Shown: positions 35,879 to 45,444, counted from the stretch's first letter. The stretch is 64,000 bases of DNA from Lachnospiraceae bacterium 3-1 (GCA_000403255.2 KE159596.1:166604-230603), one strand, 5' to 3'. The notes: generated by a model from the letters alone, not told the origin. Program-made: numbers and translations.

Positions 35879-36057
35879 TTCCTGATTATCTGAAATTTAT
35901 CTGATGTATAAATTCCAGATATAACCATTTTCTGTAACGCATATACTTTTGTAATATTATATCACAATTGCACGCTATATTGTATAGTGCTTTATTCCTA
36001 TATTTTACTTGATTGAAAAAGCTGGATTTGTGGCCTTTGCCATATTTTCTTAAGGTT

Positions 36058-38415
36058 TCAGCCTTCCCATTCCCCATTCCAAAATTCCTCCACTGCCCTT
36101 CGTACCTGGGACACTCTCACCTGCTGCAAATTCTCCCATTCTCTTGGAAACAATCTTTGATATCCTTCCTCTAAGAAGCGTTCATCCAACAACAAAATCA
36201 CCCCTCTGTCTTCCTTCGTTCGAATCACCCGGCCAGCCGCCTGCAATACTTTGTTCATGCCTGGATAACGAAACGCATACTCAAATCCTGCTCCTTCCCG
36301 TTCTTGATAAAACTGCTTTAAAATTTCTCGTTCATTACTAATCTGAGGCAATCCTGTACCAACAACAAAAACACCGATCAAAGCTTCCCGTTTCAAATCA
36401 ATGCCCTCCGCAAAAATTCCTCCCATTACACAAAAACCAATCAATGTTTTTGCCCTGTTTTCCGAAAACATCCCAAGAAATACCTCTCGTTCCTGCTCCG
36501 TCATACCGCTTTCCTGACAAATACAGTCTGCTTCTTCCAAAGCATGGTTGATTTCCAAAAATTTCTCCCAAACCTGATACATCATTTTATATGAAGGAAA
36601 AAACACCATATAATTCCCTTTTTTTCCCTTTGCTGCCTGATAAATATAGTCTGCAATTTTCCCAAACTCCCTCTCTGTGCGCCTGGTATATTTACTGCTT
36701 ACATCTGTCCCCACTGCCAAAAAATGCTGTCTTTGCTCAAACACAGTTTTTGCGTATACCGCATAATTATCTTCCTTGGCGCTCAAAAGCTTCTTATAAT
36801 ATTGAATCGGCAGCAAGGTAGCGGAAAAAAACACGGTACTTTTTCCTTTGTCTAAACGTTCCTGGAGATTAACCGCCGGATTCACGCAAAACAGCTTTAG
36901 TTTAAACCTTTTTTCAACCTCATGCTCCGTATAAATCACATAATTTTCATCTATTCGCTCATACATATTCAAAAAATGTCGCAGCTTTAAATAGAATTCC
37001 TGCACCTCTTTTTTTTCTGGAAAATTAATTTCCTTTTGAAAAAATTCTTCCATCAAAGAACCAAGCCGTATCAGATCAAATACCAGGTCTCCAATCTGAT
37101 CCAGCACCTCATATGTTTCACACTGCCTTTTCAGCTCCAGTAAATGCTTGTTACAGCGTCCCAATAACTGAGCGCATTTTCTGCTGTGCACTTTCATAAC
37201 TTTCTGAAATTTCAGAAAATCCTCCTTATACAAAACCGCACTATACATTTCCCTGGCACGATCTGCCAGGTTATGGGCCTCATCCACCAAAAACAGATAA
37301 TCTCCCTTTGTCCCTTCTGAAAAAAAACGTTTCAAATATACATTGGGGTCAAAAACATAATTGTAATCACAAATAATATCATCCACCCAGAGAGATACAT
37401 CCAGACACAGTTCAAAAGGGCAGACCTGGAACTCCTCTGCTTGATGAAGAAGCGCCTCCCTTGTGATATCACGTTCTCTTTGTAGAAGATGAAATACTGC
37501 ATCATTGACCCTGTCATAATGTCCTTTTGCATACATACAATGCACTGGATTACAATCCATTTCCTCGCAAAAACAAAGCTTTTCCTTTGCCGTAATGGTA
37601 ATCACACGTCCTTGGTATCCCTGCTCTCTGAGGAGATCAAAGGCTTCTTTTGCCACTGTCCTGGTAATAGTCTTAGCCGTCAAATAAAAGACTTTATCTG
37701 CCAGCCCCTCCCCCACTGCTTTCACTGCTGGAAATACAGTGGTAATGGTCTTTCCAGTCCCAGTTGGCGCCTGGATAAATAAAATCTTTCCACGAGAAAT
37801 GGTACGGTATACATCACCAGCCAACTCCCTTTGTCCTTCTCGGTAAGGAAAGGGAAATTGCAGCTTTGCAATGGAAGTATTTCGCTCTATTTTAGCTTCA
37901 TATTGAAAATCCGCCCACTTCTCATAGGCAGCAATCAACCTTTCAAACCACTCCTGAATCTCCAAAAAAGAATAGCTTTCCCGAAACCTGCGAATTTCCT
38001 CTGTATCCAAATTGCAATACGTCATCTGTACAGATATTTCTGGAAGGTTTTGCTGAACTGCATAAATGTAAGCATAACACTTTGCCTGAGCCAAATGCAC
38101 CTCCACAGGTTTTTCCAGAAAATTCACGTCCTGGTAAATTCCCTTAATCTCGTCAATGGCCGTATCATCTTCTTCCACGATCAAGCCATCTGCCCGGCCT
38201 TCCAGGATCATCGTATACCGCTCTCGTTCCAGTTCTATTTTTAACGGAACCTCTGACTGATAGGATGCTCCCATCCTTCTTTGAATCTTTCTGTGTATCC
38301 TGCTGCCCTCCTGCATGGCCTCTTTTGGAGCTGCCCGCCCATGCCGATTATCAATATCACCAGAACGCAGGATAAATTCCACAAGGTTTCTGACGGAAAT
38401 TTTTATCTGTTCCAT
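36058..38415 (-). CDS. Rad3/DinG-type helicase with N-terminal Cas4-like nuclease domain
   Basis: I chose ATG 38415 because the frame upstream (to 38469) runs through a terminator hairpin. The protein has 785 residues. A RecB/Cas4-like nuclease module occupies about the first 160 (LEGRADGLIVEE, AIDEIKGIY, HLAQAKCYAYIYAV: D-ExK and Q/Y motifs). A DEAD_2/Rad3 helicase follows: Walker A QAPTGTGKTITTVFP, Cys-rich FeS candidate region (LCFCEEMDCNPVHCMY ... QVCPFELCLDV), DEAH box LFLVDEAHNLADRA, and motif VI AAGRVIRTKEDRG. DinG-like helicases with such a nuclease act in DNA repair. Confidence 0.88.
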   Translation of the reverse strand: MEQIKISVRNLVEFILRSGDIDNRHGRAAPKEAMQEGSRIHRKIQRRMGASYQSEVPLKIELERERYTMILEGRADGLIVEEDDTAIDEIKGIYQDVNFLEKPVEVHLAQAKCYAYIYAVQQNLPEISVQMTYCNLDTEEIRRFRESYSFLEIQEWFERLIAAYEKWADFQYEAKIERNTSIAKLQFPFPYREGQRELAGDVYRTISRGKILFIQAPTGTGKTITTVFPAVKAVGEGLADKVFYLTAKTITRTVAKEAFDLLREQGYQGRVITITAKEKLCFCEEMDCNPVHCMYAKGHYDRVNDAVFHLLQRERDITREALLHQAEEFQVCPFELCLDVSLWVDDIICDYNYVFDPNVYLKRFFSEGTKGDYLFLVDEAHNLADRAREMYSAVLYKEDFLKFQKVMKVHSRKCAQLLGRCNKHLLELKRQCETYEVLDQIGDLVFDLIRLGSLMEEFFQKEINFPEKKEVQEFYLKLRHFLNMYERIDENYVIYTEHEVEKRFKLKLFCVNPAVNLQERLDKGKSTVFFSATLLPIQYYKKLLSAKEDNYAVYAKTVFEQRQHFLAVGTDVSSKYTRRTEREFGKIADYIYQAAKGKKGNYMVFFPSYKMMYQVWEKFLEINHALEEADCICQESGMTEQEREVFLGMFSENRAKTLIGFCVMGGIFAEGIDLKREALIGVFVVGTGLPQISNEREILKQFYQEREGAGFEYAFRYPGMNKVLQAAGRVIRTKEDRGVILLLDERFLEEGYQRLFPREWENLQQVRVSQVRRAVEEFWNGEWEG

Positions 38416-38442
38416 ATCTATTGCTGCCTTTCGTTTGTGTAT

Positions 38443-38477
38443 AAAAAAAGATGCATAATCATTATGCATCTTTTTTC
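38443..38477 (-). terminator. Rho-independent terminator (palindromic)
   Basis: AAAAAAGATGCATAAT and ATTATGCATCTTTTTT form a perfect 16-bp palindrome with A- and T-tracts on both sides. It terminates the HPr-like gene and separates it from the helicase gene. Confidence 0.9.
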
Positions 38478-38502
38478 GACATTTGTCTATTCTGTTGTTA
38501 CA

Positions 38503-38730
38503 TTATGCTACCGCATATTTACTCAGCACATTTTCAAAAGCCATATCTTCGCCGCCGTACTTTACAGTCAGCTCCTTCATAATTCCCAGTCCCATCACTC
38601 CTAAAATTGATTTTGCGTCAATTACCATGCGCTGGTCACATATATCTATATCAAAATCACACATGCCAGCAGCACGAACAAAATCACATACTTCTTCAAC
38701 ATCTGCTAATTTAATTACTTTTTCATTCAT
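38503..38730 (-). CDS. HPr-like protein lacking the active-site histidine
   Basis: ATG 38730 (AAAGGATGG 8 nt upstream) gives 75 residues. The HPr fold signature is partly visible: DAKSILGVMGLGIMKELTVK with the Ser of the regulatory site (Ser46 equivalent). The N-terminal TGLHARPA segment with the phosphorylated His15 is absent and replaced by LADVEEVCDFVRAAGMCDFD. It is therefore unlikely to carry phosphate in the PTS and may be a Crh-like or regulatory relative. Confidence 0.75.
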   Translation of the reverse strand: MNEKVIKLADVEEVCDFVRAAGMCDFDIDICDQRMVIDAKSILGVMGLGIMKELTVKYGGEDMAFENVLSKYAVA

Positions 38731-39186
38731 CTTTGTTACCATCCTTTCTATTAACTTCCATCAGGTTTCAGTTCTTTCCTGAACTTGTGGCAAATTATGC
38801 CATCATTTTTTTCTTTTGTCAACTTTTTCTTTTTCCTTGCATTTTTGGAAAAACACGCAAAACCAACAGCTTTTTCACAAAAAGTAAACTTGTTTCTGCA
38901 TAGAAATTACCAATTCTCAGTACTTCTTTCCTAAATTTTTTCCTTCTATTTGTATATTCTCCCCTGTTTTTTGTCTTTTTATCAAAAAAAATTGTGACTT
39001 CCTCCATTTTTCAAAAAAATATTTTGCTCCTCTCATCACTGAGCTTTTCCTTCCGCATTTTCTTTTTTAAACCTGCATCTGAATGCTTTCTTGACTATTT
39101 TGCGATAAAATTCTATAATTATTCTATCCTGACCAGTATATGTCAGAAAATAATCACGGTTACTCTGTGCAAAACAGGAGGCTTCC
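38731..39186 (+). promoter_or_regulatory. Gene-free region with larBC promoter
   Basis: No gene is supported between 38731 and 39186. The sequence is T-rich. TTGACT (39091-39096), 17 nt, TATAAT (39114-39119) is a near-consensus promoter about 70 bp before larB. No nickel-responsive operator is recognised. Confidence 0.6.
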
Positions 39187-39948
39187 ATGGAATCAAAACA
39201 CATGTTATCCATTTTACAACAAGTGCAGGATGGCTCTCTTGACATCCATTCTGCTTATGAAAAATTAAAAATCAGCCCTTTCGAAGATTTGGGATACGCT
39301 AAGATTGACCATCATCGAAAAATACGTCAGGGTTCCCCGGAGGTCATCTATGGAGCTGGAAAAACTTCAGAGCAAATGGAAGGCATTCTTCATTCCCTTT
39401 TATCCCATTGCCCGGAAAATATTTTAATTACCCGGTTATCTGAGGAATCTGCTTCCTACTTGTCCAAACGTTTTTCTCTTACTTATGATAAGCTTTCCCA
39501 CATTGGAATTGTCAACCGTAAAGAATTTGTCACCGCTTCTGGCACAATTTTAATTGCCACTGGAGGCACCAGTGATATTCCCGTTGCAGAAGAGGCAGCC
39601 CTTACTGCTGAGACCCTTGGCAACCGGGTGGAACGCCTTTACGATGTAGGCGTAGCTGGAATACACCGTCTGCTCTCTCATGCAGACAGTATCTCCAAAG
39701 CAACTGTTATCGTAGCTGTTGCTGGTATGGAAGGCGCTCTTGCCAGTGTAATTGGGGGCTTAAGTGACTGTCCCGTAATTGCCGTACCCACCAGTATTGG
39801 ATACGGAGCGAATTTCCAAGGGCTGTCCGCCTTGCTTTCCATGCTGAATTCCTGCGCCAGCGGAGTCAGTGTGGTCAATATTGATAACGGCTTTGGCGCT
39901 GGCTACCTTGCCAGCATGATAAATCATATAGGAGGTAATGAACCATGA
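39187..39948 (+). CDS. larB: Nickel-pincer cofactor biosynthesis protein LarB
   Basis: The protein has 253 residues; AGGAGG precedes the ATG. The C-terminal PurE-like (AIR carboxylase) domain is clear: ILIATGGTSDIPVAEEAALT, VIVAVAGMEGALASVIGGLS and VIAVPTSIGYGANFQGLSAL. LarB carboxylates and hydrolyses nicotinic acid adenine dinucleotide at the start of pincer-cofactor synthesis for lactate racemase and relatives. Its stop overlaps larC by 4 bp. larA and larE are not in the window. Confidence 0.96.
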   Translation: MESKHMLSILQQVQDGSLDIHSAYEKLKISPFEDLGYAKIDHHRKIRQGSPEVIYGAGKTSEQMEGILHSLLSHCPENILITRLSEESASYLSKRFSLTYDKLSHIGIVNRKEFVTASGTILIATGGTSDIPVAEEAALTAETLGNRVERLYDVGVAGIHRLLSHADSISKATVIVAVAGMEGALASVIGGLSDCPVIAVPTSIGYGANFQGLSALLSMLNSCASGVSVVNIDNGFGAGYLASMINHIGGNEP

Positions 39949-41267
39949 AAACACTTTTTATTGAATGCAACATGGGCGCTGCCGGAGATATGCTGATGGG
40001 CGCCCTCTACGAACTTTTGCCCAACTCAGAGCAGGAACAATTTTTAGAAACCATGAACAGCCTGTTTCCGGATAAAATTATGATAAAAGCTGACCCTTCC
40101 GAAAAATGCGGCATCTGGGGTACAAAAGTAAATGTGGTAATCCTGGGACATACCGAAACGCCAGAAACTTCTGAACAAGAACATTCCCATGATCACCATC
40201 ACACACTTCACACCAGCTATCCGGAAATGCTTTCACAAATTGACAGTCTCCCAGTTTCTGCTTCTGTCAAAGAGCACGCAAAGGCTGTCTACACCCTAAT
40301 CGGTGAAGGAGAAAGCCACGCTCACCATACGGACATTTCCCAAATCCATTTTCATGAAGTAGGAACTCTGGATGCGCTGATGGATGTGGTAGGGTGCTGC
40401 ATTTTGCTGGAAACCCTAAATCCAGAACAAATCCTTGCTTCTCCCATCCACGTAGGAAGCGGAAGTGTGCGCTGCGCCCATGGCATTCTGCCGGTTCCAG
40501 CTCCTGCAACTGCGGAAATTCTAAAAGATGTTCCTATTTATGGCGGAACCATAGACGGGGAATTGTGTACCCCCACTGGAGCTGCACTATTGAAGCATTT
40601 TGCCAGCCAATTTACCGCTATGCCACCGATGTCTATAGAAAAAACTGGTTATGGAATGGGAACAAAAGACTTCCCCTCTGCCAACTGCCTGCGGGCTTTT
40701 TGGGGTAACATGAACATTCTTCCTGTTCCCTCTCCCAGACAGCTTCCCGGCTCTTACGCTGCTCATTCTCTCACTAGTTTTCAGGAAGAAGAGGCCCATC
40801 CAGACTTTTATACCGAACAATTTCACAGCCTGGATCAGATTTTAGAGCTTTCCTGCAACCTGGATGATATGACCCCTGAAGCAATTTCCTATGCGGTAAA
40901 TCTCTTAATGGAGGCAGGCGCCTTGGATGTTTTTACCACCTCCATTCATATGAAGAAAAACCGTCCTGGCCTTCTTTTGACATGCCTATGCAATCTGGAG
41001 GAAGAAAGCCGTTTTAGCCGGCTAATACTGACCCATACCTCTACCCGTGGTATCCGTATCCAACCCTGCTACCGCAGGACCTTAGACGCACAATTCCAGA
41101 AAGTGCGCACACCCTACGGCGAGATTACGGTAAAAATCAGTACAGGCTATGGCATCCGAAAATATAAGCCAGAATATGAAGACGTGGCAGCTGCCGCCAG
41201 AACCTGTAAGGTTCCCTTCTCCAAAGTCCATGAAGCAGCTATGAACGCCTGCACTCATATTCTCTGA
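39945..41267 (+). CDS. larC: Nickel insertase LarC (single reading frame)
   Basis: The protein has 440 residues. The family start ECNMGAAGDMLMGALYELLP, an internal His-rich stretch (EHSHDHHHTLH) probably holding nickel, IHFHEVGTLDALMDVVG and ELCTPTGAALLKHFA are all present. The C-terminal ferredoxin-like part (LSCNLDDMTPEAISYAVNLL) follows in the same frame. In Lactiplantibacillus LarC is split into two frames by programmed frameshifting; here none is needed. Confidence 0.95.
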   Translation: MKTLFIECNMGAAGDMLMGALYELLPNSEQEQFLETMNSLFPDKIMIKADPSEKCGIWGTKVNVVILGHTETPETSEQEHSHDHHHTLHTSYPEMLSQIDSLPVSASVKEHAKAVYTLIGEGESHAHHTDISQIHFHEVGTLDALMDVVGCCILLETLNPEQILASPIHVGSGSVRCAHGILPVPAPATAEILKDVPIYGGTIDGELCTPTGAALLKHFASQFTAMPPMSIEKTGYGMGTKDFPSANCLRAFWGNMNILPVPSPRQLPGSYAAHSLTSFQEEEAHPDFYTEQFHSLDQILELSCNLDDMTPEAISYAVNLLMEAGALDVFTTSIHMKKNRPGLLLTCLCNLEEESRFSRLILTHTSTRGIRIQPCYRRTLDAQFQKVRTPYGEITVKISTGYGIRKYKPEYEDVAAAARTCKVPFSKVHEAAMNACTHIL

Positions 41268-41270
41268 CTC

Positions 41271-41350
41271 GCCGCAGTGCGATAAGAGCTTTTTTGTTCT
41301 ATAGAAAAGACCTTGTCACTCTAATGCGTGAAAGTATCTTTTCTATAGAA
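41271..41350. repeat. Dispersed palindromic element, copy B
   Basis: An 80-bp unit begins GCCGCAGTGCGATAAGAGCT and contains TTCTATAGAAAAGACCTTGT ... AGTATCTTTTCTATAGAA. Outer T- and A-tracts (GCTTTTTTG ... CAAAAAAAGC) lengthen the palindrome, so it may also terminate larBC. It lies 4 bp after the larC stop. Confidence 0.88.
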
Positions 41351-41356
41351 CAAAAA

Positions 41357-41391
41357 AAGCAGTAATCAAGTCTTTGATTACTGCTTTTTCA
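41357..41391. terminator. Bidirectional terminator
   Basis: AAGCAGTAATCAA and TTGATTACTGCTT form a 13-bp stem followed by TTTTTC on the plus strand and A-tracts before it. It lies between larC and the converging lipoprotein gene. Confidence 0.85.
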
Positions 41392-41445
41392 TTTCCTTAT
41401 GTACATACATTTCCCTCAGGAAATCATTGACATCCAATCATCCGC

Positions 41446-42111
41446 TTACTGTGCATCTGTCACTGCTTCTGAATCAAACAACAACAGCTCCAGATTATAA
41501 AGATCTTGTTCATTGGGCGTCCAGGTCTTATCCTTTAATTCAATATGGATAATAGTACTTTCTTCATCCCCATATGTTACACTGCCCATAGCCTCTTTGA
41601 TGGCATCCTTAAGCATTGCATACACCTTCTCATTGATCTCTTCTTCTGAAGGAGTATCTTCTCCATTGGTTGCCTTCTCAGTCATCTCAGTTACATATGC
41701 TTCTGAAGCAGCATTGAAGGTTTCCATTGCAGGAGCAAACACATTCATCTTCTGATATTTCACTTCAACTTCATAGGAATTATCCTTCTTTGTTGCATCG
41801 CCAACAGTGTATTTTACATTCTTAAATACGTCCTTCAATACATCCCTGAATTCCCCTTGCAATTCTTCGGAAAGCTGAACACCTGATGTAATACCAGACA
41901 TTTCTGTATCAATACCTTCTTCATACAGATCTGCTGCCTGCTCTTTCGTTCCAACCTCCTGCTTCACGAACTCAGTAGAATCCCCTTTGTAGGAATTATC
42001 CATCAGCGCCTTTACATATGCACTGGCATCAAAGGAACCACCACATCCACCTAATACTGCTGCTGCCAAAGCCGCTACGAGCAACAACGCTACCTTTTTC
42101 ATTCTCTTCAT
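41446..42111 (-). CDS. Lipoprotein (DUF5105-like)
   Basis: The protein has 221 residues. A lipoprotein signal peptide with lipobox LGGCGG lies near residue 22; the mature protein is acidic and mostly helical (SAYVKALMDNSYKGDSTEFV ... EEINEKVYAMLKDAIKEAMG). It resembles Firmicute cell-surface lipoproteins of the DUF5105 type. AAGGAG lies upstream of the ATG. Function unknown. Confidence 0.7.
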   Translation of the reverse strand: MKRMKKVALLLVAALAAAVLGGCGGSFDASAYVKALMDNSYKGDSTEFVKQEVGTKEQAADLYEEGIDTEMSGITSGVQLSEELQGEFRDVLKDVFKNVKYTVGDATKKDNSYEVEVKYQKMNVFAPAMETFNAASEAYVTEMTEKATNGEDTPSEEEINEKVYAMLKDAIKEAMGSVTYGDEESTIIHIELKDKTWTPNEQDLYNLELLLFDSEAVTDAQ

Positions 42112-42315
42112 AATATTACTCCTTTTCGTAAATTTGCTACTTCTCTATAGTAACTCCATTTTTCCTATCAGTCAATCTTTTTTCTTCAAAAATTTTAACT
42201 AATCTGCATAAAACACCAGCGAAAACACATACTATGGATATGCGAACGGGCCTAGCCCCCAGACAACAAACCAAACAAAATGGATACTGCTGTCAGAAAA
42301 ATGGAGGTAACAAAA

Positions 42316-42723
42316 TTGAAAAATAATTTTCTTCTTTGTGGATTTACTGGATGGTGCCTGGAAATACTTTTTACCTCTTTCCATTCCTTCCGCAAACGTG
42401 AGCTTACACTGATGGGAAAAACTTCCCTTTGGATGTTTCCGATTTATGGTATGGCGGCCCTCTTAAAGCCCTGCTACCACCTGATCAAAGGTTTTCCTGC
42501 TCTTATCCGGGCTTTTTTCTATTCCTGTTTTATCTTTCTAGGAGAATACATCAGCGGAAGCATCCTGAAAAAACATCAAATGTGCCCTTGGGACTATAGC
42601 GATTCTCCCGCAAACATCAAAGGCATCATCCGATTGGACTATGCCCCCTATTGGATGGCCGCCGGGCTTATTTTTGAAAAACTCTTGGCGTGCACTTCCA
42701 AGCAAAACAAAAACATTCCATAA
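42316..42723 (+). CDS. Membrane protein of the putative ABC-permease CmpB family (PF06541-like)
   Basis: I prefer the TTG at 42316, because GGAGG stands 8 nt before it, over the ATG at 42280. The product is 135 residues with three or four membrane segments: FLLCGFTGWCLEILFTSF, LWMFPIYGMAALLKPCYHL and FFYSCFIFLGEYISGSIL. The family signature CPWDYSDSPANIKGIIRLDY and APYWMAAGLIFEKLL is present. Annotated broadly as a putative ABC transporter permease, but its real role is unknown. Confidence 0.75.
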   Translation: MKNNFLLCGFTGWCLEILFTSFHSFRKRELTLMGKTSLWMFPIYGMAALLKPCYHLIKGFPALIRAFFYSCFIFLGEYISGSILKKHQMCPWDYSDSPANIKGIIRLDYAPYWMAAGLIFEKLLACTSKQNKNIP

Positions 42724-43101
42724 TTATTCGATATCTTCTGTATTCCCAGTTCCAATATCCAGGGTATTCATAGTTCTTCTTTTCTGTCTTTCTTTCTCTG
42801 CTGCTTCTAAAATAAAGTTTTTGATTTCCTTTGCATTTTTAATATGGGTCAAGGAAATCTGAGGATGGGTGACGTCACCAGTATAACAGATCACAGTAGA
42901 TAATCCGAAAATTCTCTCTACTAAAGTAGTCGTCAGCTTGACATCCTGCACCTTATACATATAACAATAATTCTCCTCTGTTTTTAACAAACCGCTATGA
43001 ATGGTAAGTATCTCCTGCCCTATGGTATACTTAGTAAATGTCCATGGAAGCCCAAAAAACAAGATTCTCTTCTTTTCCTGATACTCTCTTTCGTTACTCA
43101 T
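42724..43101 (-). CDS. Bacterial PH-domain (DUF304-like) protein
   Basis: ATG 43101 (AGAGGTG upstream) gives 125 residues. A single PH-like barrel is suggested by [40 protein letters not shown] and a terminal helix ([20 protein letters not shown]). No membrane segment, so it is a soluble member of the family. It is divergent from pyrB and convergent with the CmpB-like gene. Confidence 0.75.
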   Translation of the reverse strand: MSNEREYQEKKRILFFGLPWTFTKYTIGQEILTIHSGLLKTEENYCYMYKVQDVKLTTTLVERIFGLSTVICYTGDVTHPQISLTHIKNAKEIKNFILEAAEKERQKRRTMNTLDIGTGNTEDIE

Positions 43102-43190
43102 ACAAACACCTCTTTGCCTTATTCTTTCTTTTTCTTCCATTCTACTATACTTCCAATCATCTTGCAAATAAATTCCCATGTGAGAAATGC

Positions 43191-43219
43191 TTGCAATTTA
43201 TAATCTTCTGTTATATGAT
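43191..43219 (+). promoter_or_regulatory. pyrBI promoter
   Basis: TTGCAA (43191-43196) and TATGAT (43214-43219) with a 17-nt spacer lie about 32 bp before pyrB. No attenuator or PyrR-binding hairpin is seen in the short leader. Confidence 0.6.
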
Positions 43220-43250
43220 AGTAAAAATCACAATAAGTAGGAGGAAAAAT

Positions 43251-44171
43251 ATGCAGCATTTAATGAGCCCATTGGATTTTTCCGTGGAAGAATTGGACAA
43301 ACTGCTTACACTAGCAAATGACATCGAACATAACCCGCAAAAATACGCCCATGCATGTGAAGGCAAAAAGCTTGCGACCTGTTTCTATGAAGCCAGTACC
43401 CGGACAAGACTCAGTTTCGAAGCAGCTATGTTAAATCTTGGGGGAAGCGTTCTTGGTTTCTCTAGTGCGGACAGCAGTTCCGCTTCCAAAGGGGAAAGTG
43501 TTTCTGATACAATTCGTGTTATTTCCTGTTATGCAGATATCTGTGCGATGCGTCATCCCAAAGAAGGCGCGCCGTTGGTGGCTTCCCAAAGATCCAGTAT
43601 TCCTGTCATCAATGCAGGCGACGGCGGACACCAGCATCCAACTCAGACACTTACCGATTTACTCACCATTCGTTCCTTAAAGGGACGCCTTGATAATCTT
43701 ACGATTGGCCTTTGCGGAGACCTAAAATTCGGTCGTACTGTTCATTCCCTGATCCACGCATTAATCCGTTATCCTCATATTCGGTTCGTATTGATTTCAC
43801 CAGAAGAGCTTCGTGTGCCAAGCTATATTCGAGAAGACGTCCTGGAGAAAAATTATATTCCCTTTCAGGAAGTGGAACGTTTAGAGGACGCTATGAGTGA
43901 ACTGGATATCCTCTACATGACCAGAGTACAAAGAGAACGTTTCTTCAATGAAGACGATTATGTGCGGATGAAAGATTTCTATATCCTAAACCGAAAGAAA
44001 ATGTCCCTTGCCAAAGAGGATATGATTGTGATGCATCCCCTTCCCAGGGTCAATGAAATCTCTGTAGAAGTAGATGATGACCCAAGAGCTGCTTATTTCA
44101 AACAGGCACAATACGGCGTATATGTGCGAATGGCTCTAATTCTAACATTATTGGAGGTGAACGTATGTTAA
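43251..44171 (+). CDS. pyrB: Aspartate carbamoyltransferase, catalytic chain
   Basis: ATG 43251 follows AGGAGG; the product is 306 residues. Carbamoyl-phosphate motif [20 protein letters not shown] (about 44-63), [16 protein letters not shown] loop, [20 protein letters not shown] and the 230s-loop region [15 protein letters not shown] are intact. It catalyses the first committed step of pyrimidine synthesis. The open frame before 43251 has no ribosome site. It overlaps pyrI by 7 bp. Confidence 0.97.
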   Translation: MQHLMSPLDFSVEELDKLLTLANDIEHNPQKYAHACEGKKLATCFYEASTRTRLSFEAAMLNLGGSVLGFSSADSSSASKGESVSDTIRVISCYADICAMRHPKEGAPLVASQRSSIPVINAGDGGHQHPTQTLTDLLTIRSLKGRLDNLTIGLCGDLKFGRTVHSLIHALIRYPHIRFVLISPEELRVPSYIREDVLEKNYIPFQEVERLEDAMSELDILYMTRVQRERFFNEDDYVRMKDFYILNRKKMSLAKEDMIVMHPLPRVNEISVEVDDDPRAAYFKQAQYGVYVRMALILTLLEVNVC

Positions 44172-44605
44172 ATGTAGGCGCAATTACAGAAGGATTTGTA
44201 CTAGACCATATCCAGGCAGGCACCAGTCTCTCTATCTACCATGACCTAAAGCTGGATCAGTTGGACTGCTGTGTTGCTATTATCAAAAATGCTCGCAGCA
44301 ATAAAATGGGAAAAAAAGATATTTTAAAAGTAGAGTGTGATATTGATACTTTAAATCTAGATGTGCTGGGCTTTATTGATCACAATATTACAGTCAATAT
44401 CATCAAGGGAGAACAAATTGTTGAGAAACGAAAACTTCAGCTTCCAAGAGAAATTAAAAATATCATAAAATGTAAGAATCCCCGCTGCATTACTTCCATT
44501 GAGCAGGAATTGGATCAAATCTTCCTACTGACAGATGCGAAAACAGAGACTTACCGCTGCAAATATTGCGAAGAGAAATACAAAGGACACAAAAAGGTGA
44601 AATAA
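44165..44605 (+). CDS. pyrI: Aspartate carbamoyltransferase, regulatory chain
   Basis: The protein has 146 residues. N-terminal allosteric domain ([20 protein letters not shown]) and C-terminal zinc domain with Cys in CKNPRCITS and [11 protein letters not shown] (four ligands) are complete. It forms the CTP/ATP-regulated holoenzyme with PyrB. Its presence with PyrB indicates the E. coli-like allosteric enzyme rather than the unregulated Bacillus form. Confidence 0.96.
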   Translation: MLNVGAITEGFVLDHIQAGTSLSIYHDLKLDQLDCCVAIIKNARSNKMGKKDILKVECDIDTLNLDVLGFIDHNITVNIIKGEQIVEKRKLQLPREIKNIIKCKNPRCITSIEQELDQIFLLTDAKTETYRCKYCEEKYKGHKKVK

Positions 44606-44633
44606 CAGCCTCCTTTGTGTTCCAATAAGACAA

Positions 44634-44683
44634 AAACTCGCAAACATCCAAAATCAGGATTGTATGCGAGTTTTTCTTTTGAG
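44634..44683 (+). terminator. Terminator after pyrBI
   Basis: AACTCGCA-AACATCC and GGATTGT-ATGCGAGTT pair with one mismatch and are followed by TTTTCTTTT. The stem lies just after pyrI and before the converging zinc-ribbon gene. Confidence 0.85.
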
Positions 44684-44702
44684 AACAAAGGATGCCAAAT
44701 TC

Positions 44703-45098
44703 TCAGCTTTTCTTGATAAATTCCGTTTTACATTTGGGACAAGTGATACATATCTTTCCTTTTCCCTTGGGAACTCTAACCTTCTGCTTGCAAGAGGGAC
44801 ACTTATAGAAATGATATATTTTCCTTTGTGCAAAGCGCTCCCTTCTCTTATTTTTCTTCACTGCCATTTGATAACGCCAATTTAAAAATTTCTGATTTTC
44901 CTGGTAACGCTTTTCTATCTGCCTGGACAACATACGATAATAAGTATATCCCAGCAGCGCCAAAGCCAAGGCATAAAAAATATTCCATCTGGAAAAAAAG
45001 GATATCACCAAAAATACCATGGAAATTCCCATATACATTTGTCCTAACTGATCTGCCCCATATCTCCCCGCCATAAAACGTTGTATCTTCTGTTTCAT
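44703..45098 (-). CDS. Membrane protein with C-terminal zinc ribbon
   Basis: The protein has 131 residues from ATG 45098 (or 134 from 45107). One or two membrane helices (QMYMGISMVFLVISFFSRWN and IFYALALALLGYTYYRML) precede a basic stretch. A CPSCKQ ... CPKCKTEF zinc ribbon lies at the C-terminus, as in zinc-ribbon domain membrane proteins common in Lachnospiraceae. Function unknown. Confidence 0.7.
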   Translation of the reverse strand: MKQKIQRFMAGRYGADQLGQMYMGISMVFLVISFFSRWNIFYALALALLGYTYYRMLSRQIEKRYQENQKFLNWRYQMAVKKNKRRERFAQRKIYHFYKCPSCKQKVRVPKGKGKICITCPKCKTEFIKKS

Positions 45099-45330
45099 TC
45101 TATCCACTCCTGTAATCTACTGTGTTGCTTTCATGGTAGCACAGAATATGCCAGAAGGCAACGGAGTTATTTTCTTTTAAGAATTTTTTATATTTTGTTC
45201 ATTCTCGAAAAAATTGTATTGAAATTTTATATCCAAACAAACGACTCGTTGCAAAGTACAGACAAGAAAGAATCCTGCTTTGCAGGATTCTCCGCCTGCG
45301 GCGGGTCGCTTTGCGACAAATTTCATACCC

Positions 45331-45410
45331 GCCGCAGTGCGATAAGAACTTTTTTATTCTATAGGAAAGATACTTTCACACGTTAGCGTGACAAGGTCTT
45401 TCCTATAGAA
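45331..45410. repeat. Dispersed palindromic element, copy C
   Basis: An 80-bp unit begins GCCGCAGTGCGATAAGAACT and contains TTCTATAGGAAAGATACTTT ... GTCTTTCCTATAGAA. Length and boundaries equal those of copy B at 41271-41350; the central part is inverted relative to A and B. Confidence 0.88.
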
Positions 45411-45411
45411 T

Positions 45412-45440
45412 AAAAAACTCCCACAGCAACGCTGTGGGAG
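45412..45440 (-). terminator. rnpB terminator
   Basis: On the minus strand ACTCCCACAGC-GTT-GCTGTGGGAGT is followed by TTTTTTA, directly after the 3' end of the RNase P RNA. Confidence 0.92.
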
Positions 45441-45444
45441 TGTG

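Larger units (their letters stand above)
45108..45444. other. Spacer with a run of hairpins
   Basis: No gene. AGAATCCTGC-TTT-GCAGGATTCT (45269-45291), a GC-rich CCGCC/GGCGG stem and GTCGC-TTT-GCGAC (45305-45317) stand in series. They are followed by dispersed element copy C and the rnpB terminator. Confidence 0.7.

Noticed and set aside
42280..42316. ATG start for the CmpB-like membrane protein
   Set aside because: The Shine-Dalgarno GGAGG lies within this stretch and points to the TTG at 42316.
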